A stretch of 62,300 nucleotides of DNA from Chloroflexota bacterium. Its GTDB lineage: Bacteria > Chloroflexota > Anaerolineae > Caldilineales > Caldilineaceae. Shown one piece after another: positions 38,580 to 51,800 of the stretch; position 1 is the first letter of the stretch; every line of letters starts with the position of its first letter. The translations under genes were made by a program, and so were the position numbers. The DNA lies in contig BOKO01000030.1 of the NCBI GenBank assembly GCA_016861025.1, positions 1-62,300 of the forward strand, given 5' to 3'. The notes under the pieces are model-generated. The model ran no database searches. It saw only the letters and a program-made list of their open reading frames with translations, and was not told where the DNA came from.

Positions 38580-39851
38580 ATGACCTCTTCGGGACAACTT
38601 CGGCGCGCCTGGATAACCGCAGTGATTCCGCTGTTGGCAGTAATTATGATCGGCGTTCTGTTTACGACGCTTCGCAGTGGAGGGAATCAAGTTGCTTCCG
38701 CTGCAGCGCAGGTGGAGCCGGTGACTGCGCCCACAAAGAGCGAATCTACAGTAGTCGCAGCGACGAGCAAAGTTCCAGAAAACCAGGCGTTGGCGTCAGA
38801 GGAGTTCTCTGCAGAGGAGATTGTCGCTATTGTCGGCGACGCCGTCATTACGCGCAACGATTTGAAAGAGGCCGTCACCATCGATGCGCTGATGGCAGAA
38901 CTGGCGAGACAATCGCCAACGAACGCCGCCAAAATTGTCGAGCAACTGATCAACACAGAGGTGGTGTTGCAACGGGCTGATGGTGCGGCGACGCAGCAAG
39001 AGATTATCGCAGCCTTAGAGGGTCTTCTCGCCACGCACAGCCGCACCTTCGATGATCTGGCGGCTGCTTTGGCGACGAATGACATCCCCCAGGAGCGCTT
39101 TGATCGCTACTTTTCACGTTTGGTGAGCGCCAATGCCTATCTGTACACCCAGCAGGCTGCCACCGGCGTAGCCGCCCCGGTCCTCTTGCGAAGCTGGCAA
39201 CAGGAGACGCGGATCAGCTTCGGTTCGATCGCCGCCTCACTGTTCGATGCCGTTCAGACGCCAACGACCTCCTCCGAAATTGCTGCGGCGCCTGACAAAG
39301 GCACCCTTGCACAACCACCCATCGAACCAACCGCCGAGTCGATAGCTGATTCAATAACTGATTCGATCGTCGACGCGCCGGCCGAACCGTTCGACCTTGA
39401 ACCTGACGAGCCACGCGGCGTGGAAACAGGTCAGATCGCTCCAGACTTTGCGCTGCCAGAACTTTCGAAAGATTTTGCAACGAAAAATTTACATAATTTT
39501 AGAGGTTCCCCGAGCGTTTTGTCTTTTTGGACAACCTGGTGTCCGTATTGCTTACGGCAGACGCCAACGTTGGTGGAGGCGCATCGTCAGTGGGGTGAGC
39601 AGGGCATCCAGTTTGTAGGCGTTAATGTCAAAGAAGATCCCAGTGTTGTGGAGCCTTATGTCCAGCAACACGGGATCGAGTATCCGATTTTACTCGACGC
39701 AGATGGCGCTGTCGCCAGCGCTTATGCTGTCCAGGGCTATCCGACAACCTATTTCTTGGACAAAAATAATCGTATCGTCGCCCGTCATGTCGGCGCGTTG
39801 ACAAAAGAACAATTACAAAATTATCTGCTTGCGCTGCGGCCCGCCGAATAA
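38580..39851 (+). CDS. SurA_N-like domain fused to TlpA/ResA-type thioredoxin
   Basis: A 423-residue exported protein. An N-terminal signal anchor (about 11-30) is followed by a SurA N-terminal-like helical chaperone domain (about 78-215; AIVGDAVITRNDLKEAV, AAKIVEQLINTEVVLQRA), a disordered acidic linker (about 225-280) and a thioredoxin fold (about 284-423) starting GQIAPDFALPEL. The redox site is WCPYC (Cys321, Cys324), and the cis-Pro lies in VQGYPTTYFLD. The prolyl isomerase part of SurA is absent. GAGGAATGG precedes the ATG. It ends 19 bp before the giant DUF11 gene, whose modules nearly all carry a Cys pair, so it may assist folding and disulfide formation of that protein. Confidence 0.88.
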   Translation: MTSSGQLRRAWITAVIPLLAVIMIGVLFTTLRSGGNQVASAAAQVEPVTAPTKSESTVVAATSKVPENQALASEEFSAEEIVAIVGDAVITRNDLKEAVTIDALMAELARQSPTNAAKIVEQLINTEVVLQRADGAATQQEIIAALEGLLATHSRTFDDLAAALATNDIPQERFDRYFSRLVSANAYLYTQQAATGVAAPVLLRSWQQETRISFGSIAASLFDAVQTPTTSSEIAAAPDKGTLAQPPIEPTAESIADSITDSIVDAPAEPFDLEPDEPRGVETGQIAPDFALPELSKDFATKNLHNFRGSPSVLSFWTTWCPYCLRQTPTLVEAHRQWGEQGIQFVGVNVKEDPSVVEPYVQQHGIEYPILLDADGAVASAYAVQGYPTTYFLDKNNRIVARHVGALTKEQLQNYLLALRPAE

Positions 39852-39870
39852 ACGCCGCAGGAGAAAAGCT

Positions 39871-42800
39871 ATGAGCACAAATTATGTCCAGCCAATGGGG
39901 TTTGGGCGCGGCACATATCTGGTCGGCGCCTGGCAAAATCCAGTTGAGCAGATTCGCAAAATGGTGAATCTGCTCATGGTGCTTTCCATGTTGTTATCAA
40001 CGATGGCGCCAATCTATCAGCCAAGAGTTGGCATGACGCCCAGCTTTGCATTGCCCGAAGAGCTGCGCGGCTTCACCAGTTCGCTGACGCAACCAGAGAT
40101 CAACCACCTCCTCGAAACCGGTGGTTCTTCACGGGCGCTGGGTTCGATGGTGGCGCCGACATGGTACAGCGATCTTGCACGACCGGCAACAGCGGTTGCG
40201 CCCATTGAGCCGTCAGATTTGGCTCTTGCTCCAACAGTGCGCAGCGATTTTGCGCGTCTGGAAAGCGCCATTCCATCCGCCGATGTACTTGGCGATGCGT
40301 TGGCCCCACCGTGGTACAGCGCTCTCGCGCAGCCGGAAGCGGCCGTCGCACCCTCTTTACTGTTTGGTAACGCGCTGACAGCATCCTCTGCTCCGATCGC
40401 CATAGAAGATCGCTTCGAGACAGACGTCTTGCTCCCGAAAGGCTGGAGTTTCATTGATCCATCTTCCATACAGATCGATGCTCCTTCCACTGCGCACGCG
40501 TCGACATGGATGGATACATCGCTGGCGCCTGCGTGGTATGCGCCGGCGGAGAATGTGGAAGCCATCCTCAACGATCGCAGTGGCATAGGAGGCTCTGATT
40601 TTGAATCGATTTTCTTCCGTCCTTTGGAGCAAGAATCCAACGATCAGTGTGCACCCTCTGGCAATGTGATGACGCTGACGCCGCCGCCCTACGCAATCAG
40701 CCGCGGCAACATTTACGGCGATGTCTACACGGTCACCATTCGCAACAATAGCAGCGTACTGACAACCACCAACGTCACCCTACGCATCAATCCCAATGTC
40801 GGCTTCTACTATCTAGGGGAATCCGCCACTGTCGAGAGCAGCATCAGCGGTTCGCTAACCTACACCGACACCGGTGCAGGGCTGCCTGGAGCCGATGCCT
40901 TCATTGCCGTCACGGGCGACATCACGGCGACGACGCTTGATCCGGGCGAAGTGATGACCTTCACCTTCATGTTGGCGACCAATGGCGATGCAATCTCCGC
41001 TCAACCGCTTGAAGTAATGCTCTATAGCGGCGCTCAGTATTGCGCTGTTGGGCAGATCGTCAATGTCCAGACCGTGCGCGGCAATCTCACCGTGCAAAAG
41101 TCGCCAAATATCCGTTCCGCCTGGCTGGGTGATATGCTGGACTGGACGATCACCTTGCGCAATACAGGATTGGGCACGGTCTATCACGCCCAGGTGGCCG
41201 ACATCTTTGGCGCAGGCTATATTAACAGTGATCTGAGTGGACTTCCCACCGAACCGATCACGCTGGAAGCGGGCGCATCGGCGACCTATTACGTCACTGG
41301 CACGGTGAACGCATGCAGCCAGTTGACAAACACGGCGCAGGCATGGTGGTCGATCGGCAACCAGGATGCAACCGCCACAATCACCAATCCCGCCAGCAGT
41401 CAGGTCGACGTGCGCTTCAACCTGGTGAACCCAAGCGTGTCGTTGCAAGTGTCGCCCAACGCGCTCAACATCCCCTTCTGCACGCCGATGACGCAGACAG
41501 TCGTTATCACCGCAACGGCAAACGAGGCGGCGAAGAACGTGCAGATCGTGGCAAACACACAGGGGTTCAATGTCGCCAATGTCAGTGCAGGTTGGAGTTA
41601 CACCAACGGCGTGTTCACTTATGTAGGGGGAACGCCCGCCGGTGTAATGTATAAGGACTCGCCGGTCACATTGACTTTTGATCTCAGTGGCCCGACTGCG
41701 TGCACAACCAACAACTACGCACTGAACTTCCGGCCTACTTATCAGAATGCGTGTGATGTGCCGTTCAACGGAACAGCTGTCTCGGCTCCGACCGTGAATT
41801 ACGCACCCGATCGCCCGACTCTGAATGTGAGCCAATCTGCGCCGTATGCTGTGCGTTCGCGCGGCACCTTCACATACGTCGTCTATTTGAACGCCGCTAA
41901 TATTCAGAATATCACCGATACGATTTTAATTACCGACATTGTGCCGTCTGTGTTTCGCATCGACGGCTATAATTCGCCTTCTGGCACGATCACCAGCACA
42001 GGACAGGCGGTTTACTGGAGCGTCGACACGCCGGGCAGCGGGAGCCTGAGCGCCAGCATGGTGATCACCGTGACGGTGCGCGAGGATCAGGCGTGTCAAT
42101 CCTATAGTTTGCAAACCAACACCGTGAACGCAACAGCCCCTACATGCCCAGAATGCGGGCTGTTGTCGAGCAACAGCAGCAGTCAGACTTACATTGAAGA
42201 CGTGGATATTGCGTTGATCGGTGTAAAGAACGTCACCGGCGACAGAGAAATCTGCGGCTCCACCGGTTTTCTGTACGAAAACGACTTCTATGTCAATCTA
42301 CCGGTTGGGATGCAATCGCTGGTGTTCACCGAGACGCTCGGCACGGCGACCGGTTTTTCCGGGTTGGCGGCCCCGCTCATTTATCAAACCGGTACATTGA
42401 GCGTCACCTTTAACGGGATCGACGTCACGCATCTCGTGACGATCGAGCAGGAAACGCCGGATCTGGTTGTCAATCTGAATCGATTGATTGACATGGCAGC
42501 AGATGTTGAGATCACCAAGACCAGCATCCCAACCGCTGTGAATGCCGGCGAGCTACTCACGTACACGCTGACTGCAACAAATCAAAGCACGTTCACGGCT
42601 ACGAACGTCGTTGTAAGCGATACGTTGCCAGAGGGGCTGATTGGGGTCGTTGTTAACGCTGGTGATTTCGATTCATGCAATTCAACCATTGTCTGCACCT
42701 TGAGCGAACTTGCCCCCAACGCCAGTGCAACGTTCACCGTGACGGCCACGGTTGCGACCAGCCAGTCCGCCGACCTGATCAACGTCGCCTATGTCACCCA

Positions 42801-45800
42801 TGATGGGTTGGACAACGCGTTGGAACGCAATCACGTTGTCGTGCGCACGACAGTGACGCCGACAACGCCATTGACAGCGACCGATCTGCAGATCAGCAAG
42901 ATAGGCGCGCCGGCAATTGTGAATGCAGGCGAGGCCGTCGCCTATACGATGGTCGTGACGAACCTCGGCGCTTACACTGCCAGCAATGTCATGGTCTTCG
43001 ATGCGTTGCCGGCCAGCTTCTCTCTGGGCAGCGCTGCAGCCAGCCAGGGCTCGTGCAGCGGTGCGCATCCTTTACGCTGTGATCTTGGCGAGCTGGGAGT
43101 AAATGCGACGGCTACGATCACTGTGGTTGCCATTGCCGACGCGTCAGTCACCACCGACGCTATCAATATGGCGCATGTTATCGCCGACAACCCTGACAAC
43201 GATCTCACGGATAATTCAGCGACTGCTGTGACGCGGGTGATCCGACGCCTACCGCTCCGTATCCAGTACCGCGTCATTGCGCCAGGAGAGGCGTTGGGGG
43301 GCGACGTTAGCCGCACCTGGCACGACTGGTCGCTGCTTTACGTCGATGAGATCGGCGCAGGGTCATGTCGAGGCAACAATACGTTGTATATGGGGACGCC
43401 GACCACGATCTATCGCAGCAATCTGGGCATTCATATCAGCACCGATACGCCCAACGCTTGTGAGCCGGAGCTGGTGACGTTGAACGTCACCGGCGGCTCC
43501 ACCAATGCCCTGGCCGACAACCTGGTCGTCACAATGACGTTGGGCGCCAACGATGTCTACACGGTCGCGGGCTATGGCGGCTTCTTTGCTGCCAATCCGC
43601 CGAGCGCCGTCATCTCGAACGGCAACCAGATCACCTGGACCTGGGACGCTGCGTTGCCGATCACGGCGAACGGCTCGATCTACGTGGAGGTCTTGCGACC
43701 CTGTGCGGCGACAGGTCCGCTCACGGCGCAGACTTCTTTCCAGGATCGTTGCGAGGCGCCGCACTCCGCCAGCGCCGCCAACAGCTTTGTTCCCACGCAA
43801 CCCAACCTTTATCTCTTCTTGACGCCTGCGCAATACGAGATCGTCGACAAAACTGCGGTGTGGACGGTCTATGTGATCAACACCGGCGACGGCGACGCAG
43901 TCAATGCACTGATCACCAATACACTGGGCAGCGGGCTGGCGTTCAGCCGTTCGGTGGTCACCGGTCCCTCCGGCGTCATCACCACGACCGGGGTCGGCGA
44001 CGGCAATGATGTCCAGTGGAGGGCGCCGCGTCTGAGCGTCGGGCAGCAGATTCGCATCGATGTATACGCCGATGTAATTGCCTGCGGCGGCCTGACAATG
44101 CAGGCGTTCGCCGACGCCAGTTGTCAGGGCGGGACCTGTTCGGCGGTGGGGCCGCAGTCGATCAGCCTGTTGCGCGCGCCGGCTGCCTTGCTCTCCAGCA
44201 ATCGACAGGTGGCTGTCCTGCCAATGTGCGAGAGCGGACCGGTGGAGCTGATTGTGCAAAACGCCTCCGCCGGCGCCACGGAATACAATTTCGTGATCAC
44301 CGAGACGGTGCGCTACGCAACCGTTTTGACCGAGACGTTGCGCCTCACTGTGACGAATCGCGCCGGTGCGGTCATCACCGCAACGAGCGAGATTTCGCGA
44401 TTGATGGCGATTACGACCAACGGCATGACGACGACTCTTGTGTTCTCCTCGACTAATCTTCCGCCCGACGACCCACTGCGCACGATTCTAGATGAACGGG
44501 CGGCGGGCGACGTCATTCGGATCGGCTTCTGGGTGCAGTCGGACTGTTACTCGGCCGATCAGGCGCAGGTGCAGTCTCAGGCGAGCGCCCTCGACGCCTG
44601 TCAGGGACAACTGACGGCCAATGAAAACGCCGTCTCGCTTACAGTGACCAAACCTGATCTAGAAGTCACTAAACTGATGCGCAATGTCTCAGTCGGCGGT
44701 GGATTTAAAGGCAACAATGTCTACGCGGGCGCTGGCGACACCGTGGTCTATCAGGTGACGGTGCGTAATCGTGGACAATACCAGGCGACACATCTTTTTG
44801 TAGAGGATCAACTGCCGCCAACGTTTGAGCTAACCTCGCTTTCGCCCATGACCTCCAGCCAGAGCGGCTCGCCGCCGCTGCTGCGCTGGCATGAGGGCCA
44901 GACGGTGACCTTGCAGGTCAATGAGATCGTCAACTACTACATTACCGGCACCGTCACTGCCGATGCGTGCACCACGCCCAACAGCAGCAACCGCGCCTGG
45001 GCGTACTATGGCTGTTCATCCGATTTCAGCGGCCTCTGCGCGGCCGCGTCTGGCTCGGTGACGACGACCTTCAGCACCAGTCCATCGCTCTCGCTAGCCA
45101 CGCCGGCCGTCACCATCGATCAATGCAGCGGCGGCCCGATCGTGGTGAATTTCCCGAACAACGGTGCGCGCGCCGAAAATGTCGTGATCACCTACACGTT
45201 GCCGCCGGGGCTTGCCTACAACGGTCTGGCGGCTGGCATCTACCCGACGCCCACCATCTCGCCCTCTATCGGCGCCACCGGCGTCATCACCTGGCTCTAT
45301 CCGGTGATTGGACAGGAAGCGACCACCAACACGCTGCGCTTCAACGTCATCAACGCAGCGGGCGTCTGCGCGGCGGCCGGCTTGATCACAGGGACGGCGC
45401 AGATCGGCTTTACTGACTCCTGTGGGAACCCGATCACAGACGTTGCGCCCAGCACGACGAACATCACGGTGCAGAAATCCAACATCGTCGCCGCTATCGC
45501 TCCGCTAACGCGCACAGTAGTGGTAGGGCAGGTCTACACGTGGACGGTGACTATCACCAACACCGGCAACTCGCCGACGAACAATCTGGTTGTCACGGCG
45601 ACGGTCGGCAACGGCTGGGAAATGCTCTATGCCAGCGTTGGCGCGCCGGGCGGCGCAACGCCGGTGACGACCACAAACAGCGTGACATGGGCGGTCGGTG
45701 CGCTTGCCGCCAACAATGCGACGTGGATAGCCACCTACAGCGCACGCGCCCTTGATGCAAGAGAAGACTATCGCACCATTGTCACGGCAACCACGGCGTG

Positions 45801-48800
45801 CAATGATGGCGGCTGTCTGCAAAGCGATTCCTTCACCGCCTATGACACGGCGATCAACGTGTTTGCCAAGACAGGCGCCCCTGCCTATGCCACAATCGGC
45901 GATCTGGTGGTCTTTACGCTGACGGCTGACCTGTTTGGCAACGTGCCCTACACCAATACCATTGTGACCGACACGCTGCCCACTGGCTTGGGTTTTGTCA
46001 CCGCCACACTTTATCTGGATCAAGACCTTGACGGGACGCCAGCCAGCGCCATCCACGCACCCACCAGCGCACCGGTTGCGCTCGCCAGCGGTGACATTGT
46101 CTGGAACCTGGGCACTCTGAACGGTTCGGCGCTCATGACCGGCGTGATCACCGCCGTGGTGCAGAACCTGATCACGACCACCTTCCAGGGCGAAGTGCTG
46201 GTGAACACGGCGCAGCTGGCCTACATCGATGATGGTCAGCCGTATGCATTCCGTGATACTGCGTCCATGACTGTCACCGAGCCGATCCTGCACATCGGGA
46301 AGCGCTATGTGACGGCGGATGCGTGCATCGCCGCGCTCTTCGAGGACAACTTCAATGACGGCGACGCCACCGGCTGGACCACCACTGGTGGAAGCTGGAG
46401 CGTGGTTGACAACACCTACCGCGTGACGACCGCTGGTGACGCGCTGGCGCAGGCGGGCGCAACCACCTGGGGCGACTACAGCTACTCCGCCATGCTCTAC
46501 TCCAGCGACGCCGACAGCGGCGACATCGGTTTGGTCTTCCGCGCCCAAAGCGCAACGCAATACTACCGCTTCCGCTGGAATCGCAACGCAGCGGGCGACG
46601 CAGGCAACTATGTCGTCGAACGCGTCAACGGCGGCGTCACCGCCATCGGCAGCGCGGCAGGGACATTCTATGACCTCAACCGCTGGTATCACGTCGAAGT
46701 ACGCGTCAAGGGCGCGCGCATCCAGGTCTTCATCGATGGCGCGCTGGCGTTGGATGTGACGGACGCAGCGCCAGCCTGGGGCGCGGGCAACGTTGGCTTC
46801 TATGCCAACGCGCAGAACGCCGCGTTCTTTGACAACGCGCTGGTCACGCGCTACGACGAGGCTGGCTGCACCGTCGGCGCCGGCGCTCTCGTCACCTACA
46901 CCCTGACGATCTCCAACATGGGCAGGGCGGTGGGGCGCGATCTCGTGATCACCGACGTCATCCCGACAGGCACGAGCCTCTACACCTACACCTTTACCAG
47001 CAACGACGGCGGCGCCGCCGTCACCGGCGCACCGGCTACGATTCCAGGCGCCACCGGCGCGCTGACGTGGACGGTCAACCAGTTGGCGGCCATCGACCCG
47101 TTTGTGACCAACAACCACACGGCGATCACCCTCACCGTCGTCCTCGCCATTTCGCCGACGATGCCGGCGGCCAGCCTGCTCACCAACCAGGCGGCGCTGA
47201 CCTACGACTCGCAGGTGGGCGACGGCCCCGTCAGCATCGAACGCGAGTACAGCGGCGGCTCGCACGCGACCACCGTGCAGACGGTCGATCCGCCGGGGCT
47301 GAGCAAGGTGGTGGCGCCGTTCACTGCGACGATCGGGCAGATCGTGGTCTACACGATCACCGTGCCCAGCACGCCGATCACGGCGGCGCTGACCAACATC
47401 ACGGTGACCGACGAGATCAAGGTCAACCTGCGCGTCACCGCAACGAGCATTGTCGCCAATCCGCAGCTTGTCGATCCAGTGGTGATCTTCAGCGGTCAGC
47501 AGGTCACAGCCACCTTCACGCGCATCGAGGCGGGAGCGCAGGCGCAGATCGTCGTCACCGGCGTCGTTTCCAACACGGCGATCAACCAGGATGGCGTGGT
47601 GGTGACCAACACGGCGCGCCTCTACTACACCGAGGGCATCGGCACGGTGGGAACCAGCCGCGTCCTGACCAGCAACCAGGTCAGCACCGAGCTGGTCGAG
47701 CCGGTGTTGCAGATCCAAAAAGCGGCCACGCCCAACACCGGGCTGCGCGCGAGTGATGTGGTCACCTATGTATTGACAGTGCGCCATGCGGCGACCAGCC
47801 GCTCGACCGCCTACAACGTGGTGGTGACGGATGTCGTGCCGTCGGTGCTGGCGTATAACAACGGCTCACTCACCGTGACGACGCCGACGGGTCAGGTTAT
47901 CTCGACGACGGTGGGCAACAGCCTGACCATCACCGTCACCGAATATCCGACGCCGGCGACGCCGATTTACATCACCTACACGGCGACGGTGATTCAGAGC
48001 GCGGAGCCGCGTTCGACCTACACCAACACCGCCTTCGTGCGCTACATCAGCCTGCCCGACACGCCTGACGCACGCACAGGCAGCGGCGTGGGCGTCAACG
48101 ATTACTACACCAGCACGCAGGCGACGATCCAGACTGCGCCGCTGGCCGTCGACAAGCGGCTCGATTACCCGAACAGCTACTACAGCATCGGCGACCTGAT
48201 CACCTACACGGTGTTGATCACGTTGCCAGTGGGCACGACGCGCAACCTGATCGTCACCGACTCCGTGCCGGCAGGGCTGCTCTACGCCGCGCCGACAAGC
48301 ACCGTGATCGTGACGGCGACGCCCAACATCACGCTCACCTATGTCATAACGCCCTCGACTGGCGACGGTGCAAGCGCTTCGCAGGCGATCCTGCGCATGC
48401 TGGAACCGGTCAACAACACGACCGGCGCCAGCGCCGTGCTGACCTGGACGATGCGGTTGATCGTGGTGAATGACATTAGTCGCACAGTCAACTACAACGG
48501 CGCCGTCAAGACGAACTCCGTTACGCTCACCTACGTCAACGCGCAGAATCAGACCTTCAGCCTCACCGATTCTTCGGAGCCAACGACGATCTACGAGCCG
48601 CTGCTGCACATCGGCAAGAGTTATGTCACCGACAGCGCGTGTGCGGCCACGATGTTGCAAGAGAATTTCAACGGAGGCGCCACCGGATGGTCATCGAGCA
48701 GCGGGACATGGAGTACAGGCGAGGGGTGGATGCGCGCTCCCAGTGGTGTGACGTCGATCTTCACGCGCACGGGCGTGAGCTTCAATAACTTCAGCTACTC

Positions 48801-51800
48801 GGCAATTGTCTCCGCCACCTCAACCAGCAATTCAATCGGCCTGGCTTTCCGCGTCCAGAATGCGAACAACTACTATCGCTTTGTGTGGACCGGAACATCG
48901 CCGCACTATCGACTGGAACGCGTCAGCGGCGGCTCGCCGTCTACGATTGCCACAGCAGTGGCAGCAGGTTTTATTGCCAATCGCTGGCACCATCTTGAAG
49001 TGCGCGCTGTGGGCAACCAGTTCACGATCTTCCGCGATGGACAGCAGATTTTGACCGGCAATGACAGCACATTCACCAGCGGCAGCGTTGGTTTCTATGT
49101 TAACAGCAACAATGCATCGTTCGACGACGCACTGGTCACGCGCATGGGCGACGACGGCTGCTTTGTCGATGTCCACGACCTGATCACCTACACGCTGACG
49201 ATCTCCAACCAGAACCGGCTCACCGGCCATGACCTGGTGATCACCGATGTGCTGCCGGCGCACATGGCTTACGTCGCCTCCACCTTAGCCAGCAACGACC
49301 CGAACGCGGCGTTGACGGTCTCACCCAGCCCCGGCGCCACCGGCGTGCTGGTCTGGAATATGAACCAGCTGACGGCGACGACGCCCTTCAACCCGCTGGT
49401 GCATTCGTGGGCGGTGATCACCGTGACAGCGCGCGTCCTCGCCGATACACCGGCAGGGGTGCGCCTGACTAACCAGGCGCTGCTTGCCTACGACAGCATG
49501 GCGGGAACCGGGCCTGTCGGCGTCGAACGCATCTACAGCGGCGGCAGCCACAGCGCGGCCGTGCGCACCGCCGACGCCACGCTGATCAAGAGCAGCTATC
49601 CGTCGGTCTCCACCATCGGTGAAACGTTCCGCTATACGGTGACCTTCCCAGGGGCGAGCGGCAGCGGCGGCATTGCGGCGAATCTCTACACCGTGACGCT
49701 CACCGACAGCCTGCCCGCCGGTTTCCGCATCGTGACGCCGGTGGCGGTCGAGGTGATCGTCGATCCGCCCGCCAATATTCCTCCGGCGGCGATCAATACA
49801 TCACGCACGACCACGAAGACGTTGCTGATCGACGTCAGCACGGTGCCGTCGTACACGCAGGTGACGGCAGTAATCACCGCCGTCGTCGAAAACACGATGA
49901 TCAACCAGAACAGCGTGAGCTACACCAACACCGCCACGCTCGGCTGGTTCGATCTGGCGAACAGCCCGGTGGCGCCGGTGACCTCCAACGTTGTCACCAA
50001 CACCGTGGTCGAACCGCTGCTCATCATCGAGAAGAGCGCGTTCCCGACCAACGTGCGGCCCGGCGACACGGTTTTCTATACGTTGCGCATCTATCACGCG
50101 CCAACCTCAACCGTGCCTGCTTACAATGTGTTGATCAGCGACACGCTGAATTCGTGGCTCTCTTACATCAGCGGTTCGTGGGAAGCGAACAACGATCCGT
50201 ATAGCGTGGCGGCGACTGGACGCTACACGGTGGAACTGCCCAACTTGCAGGCATACTTCCCGGTGCTCGGTGCGTCGCTCACAGCCGCCAACCCGCTGAT
50301 CCTGCGCTATCAGGCCGTAGTCGAGATCGACACGCCAGCCAGTACGATCATCACCAACGTCGCCAACTTGCAGTGGACAAGCCTGCTCACCGACACTTAC
50401 AGCCAGGGCGAAATCCGCAACGGCAGCGGCGGCGTCAACGATTATTACGATGAGGACGAGGCGCAGGTCAGCCTCGATCAGTTCACGATCATCAAGAGCG
50501 GCCCGCTCACGGTGACGGCTGGCTCGATGGTGACCTATGTCATCCAGGTGAACAACGGCAGCCCGATCACCGGACGCAACGCCTATGTGGTCGACACCAT
50601 TTCGTTCCGCGTCACCGCCGTGACTGGCACCTTCTCAACGCCCTTGAACGCCGGTCTGTGCAACCCACCGGTCACGATGGCGCAAGGCAGCGCTGTCAGT
50701 TGTCAGCTTGGCGATCTGCCGCCGAACTCTAGCGGCTTTGTGACGATCACCGGGCGCATTGACCCGGAGACGCCTGACGGTGCGTTGGTTGACGACTATG
50801 CCACTTTCTATGTCACCGACTCCAACGGCGTACAACAAGAACGCAGCGATGAGGCGGAAAGCCAGGTTGAAACCTCGACCGACCTGGAGATTCGGAAGGA
50901 CGGCCCTGCCACCGCCAACGCCGGCGAGCTGATCACCTACACGCTGGTCGTGACCAACATCGGGCCAAGCACGGCGCGCGGCGTCGATGCCAAGGACATC
51001 CTGCCCGCCGGTCTGACCTTTGTCGCCGGCTCGACGACGGTGGGCGCATGCACGAGCAGCATCTGTCAGATCGGCGATATGCAGCCTGGTCAGGTTGTGA
51101 CGATGGTGATCACCGCCAGCGTCGGCAGCAACGTCACCGGCGTGATCACCAACACGGCGCAGGTCTTCTCGGCCACGGATGACCCGAACCAGACCAACAA
51201 CCGCGACACGGCGACGACTACGGTGTCGGCGTTCACGACGATCCACGTCGCCAAGGTGGACATGACCGATCCCGTCTACGCCGGCAACACCTACTTCTAC
51301 CAGGTGACGGTGACGAACACCGGCCCGGCGCAAGCCAACAACGTCGTGATCACCGACATTTTGCCCGCACACGTCATCTTCGAGGGCGCCAGCCCCGGCT
51401 GCACCTACGCCAACGGGCGCGTCACCTGCGCGGCGGGCGACCTGGTGCCGGGCGAGTGGTTCGGCGTGTTGATCAACGTGCGCGTGCCGACGACGATCAC
51501 GGATGGGACGCGCGTCACCAACACGGCGACCATCACCACCAGCACCAGCGTCCAGCCTGGCAGCGTGCTGACCGCAACCGAACCGACGTTGCTGCGCCAG
51601 GCCGTCAACAACCCGACCGACCTGGCAATCGCCAAGCGCGTCACGCCAGCGTCGGTCACAGCCGGTTTGGGCGGCAGCAACCTCGTCACCTACACGCTCA
51701 ATGTCACCAACACCGGCGTGGCGACGACCACCGCCGTGCAGGTGACCGATCTCTACCCGCAGAACTTCACGCTGCTGAGCGCCACGACCAGCCTGCCGAT

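Noticed and set aside
40017..40640. 207-codon minus-strand frame opposite the giant gene's N-terminus
   Set aside because: The plus frame has a ribosome-binding site, signal segment and recurring PTWYS-type motifs in the same bases. The minus frame has none.
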